Below are positions 63,675-63,899 of a stretch of 63,899 nt of DNA, piece after piece. The translations under genes and the position numbers were made by a program. The notes below the pieces were generated by a model. The model was not told where the DNA came from. It worked only from the letters and a program-made list of their open reading frames with translations, and did not search any database. The stretch covers positions 1 to 63,899 of the forward strand of contig BBFS01000014.1 in the NCBI GenBank assembly GCA_001313365.1. Direction: 5' to 3'. This stretch comes from Paenarthrobacter nitroguajacolicus JCM 14115 (GTDB lineage Bacteria > Actinomycetota > Actinomycetes > Actinomycetales > Micrococcaceae). Each line of letters begins with the position of its first letter. The first letter of the stretch is position 1.

Positions 63675-63709
63675 AACGGGTCCCTTCCTCACAAGGAAGG
63701 GGACCCGTT
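63675..63709 (+). terminator. Terminator after the amino-acid binding protein gene
   Basis: AACGGGTCCCTTCCT pairs with GGAAGGGGACCCGTT around CACAA, with one bulged G. Confidence 0.85.
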
Positions 63710-63743
63710 GGGCGTTAACGAAGCCTCACACAGGCTGTAGACC

Positions 63744-63749
63744 TACCAT
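63744..63749 (+). promoter_or_regulatory. -10 element of the leaderless lipid kinase gene
   Basis: TACCAT ends six bases before ATG 63756. Confidence 0.4.
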
Positions 63750-63755
63750 GTCCTC

Positions 63756-63899
63756 ATGAAGCCAACCCGGGAAGCCCGCTCCATCGCCGTGGTCATCAAC
63801 GCCGGTTCACGCAAAGGTTCCGCGGCTCAAAAGTTGGTGGTCGACAGCCTCGCAAAGGCAGGGCTCCCGGTCTCCGCGATGTATACGGTGTCTGGGGGC
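63756..63899 (+). CDS. Diacylglycerol/lipid kinase family protein (N-terminal part)
   Basis: Only 48 residues are present before the window ends. SIAVVINAGSRKGSAAQKLVVDSLAKAGLPV resembles the first strand and NP-S-KG loop of the DAGK catalytic domain, in which nucleotide phosphates bind; the usual Pro of NP is Ala here (NAGSRKG). Sphingosine-kinase-like and DagK-type enzymes share this start. The start follows a TANNNT element by six bases. Confidence 0.72.
   Translation, partial: MKPTREARSIAVVINAGSRKGSAAQKLVVDSLAKAGLPVSAMYTVSGG

Overview
The window is a gene-dense, high-GC stretch of an actinobacterial chromosome. Gene content and order (SdhCDAB, ZTP riboswitch with glyA-folD, ChvE/GguAB-type sugar ABC with a ROK regulator, nucleoside ABC with cdd-deoA-add, eno-divIC-DUF501-ppx), together with many leaderless-type promoters, point to the Micrococcaceae, most likely Arthrobacter or Paenarthrobacter. 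No phage, insertion sequence, CRISPR array or plasmid backbone was seen.

A caution governs the whole annotation. Nearly every gene, including eno, glyA, sdhA, trpS and ndh, is broken by one or more frameshifts, and the window holds a very large number of 6-8 nt G or C runs, most exactly 7 long. In many conserved motifs a 7-nt run adds exactly one Pro or Gly codon, as if a run of 4 had become 7; elsewhere single bases are missing. This reads as sequencing or assembly error, not gene decay, so genes are given as reconstructed full-length units with the breaks noted.

Layout. 1-333: start of an ABC permease (minus). 546-5912: sugar ABC transporter (binding lipoprotein, permease, ATPase) and its ROK repressor. 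6226-13223: a lysine oxygenase-pathway cassette: DavA-type amidase, PucR regulator, alanine/amino-acid racemase, APC permease and DavB-type lysine 2-monooxygenase. 13300-18013: gamma carbonic anhydrase, methyltransferase, purU, and divergent glyA-folD behind a ZTP riboswitch. 18148-20852: ABC exporter. 20880-24602: C45 acyltransferase/hydrolase plus MHS transporter with a divergent LacI regulator. 24674-29120: membrane protein, exonuclease III, trpS, 2H phosphoesterase, YihY protein, small membrane protein. 29178-33755: two glycosidase-like genes and a divergent sugar-binding lipoprotein. 33838-38318: alpha/beta hydrolase and sdhCDAB. 38578-43101: manC, M20 amidohydrolase, ohrR-ohr-oxidoreductase. 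43347-53285: nucleoside uptake and salvage. 53263-59348: mazG, eno, divIC, DUF501, ppx, mycosin-like protease. 59461-63899: ndh, ACT-GNAT fusion, a tRNA with anticodon UAA, branched-chain amino-acid type binding protein, and the start of a lipid kinase.

Functionally the window mixes core metabolism (glycolysis, TCA/respiration, one-carbon units, nucleotide salvage) with scavenging modules, each carrying its own regulator and in several cases a recognisable operator: ROK, LacI, OhrR, Rex-like and CRP-like sites. Two families of intergenic palindromes recur between transcription units.
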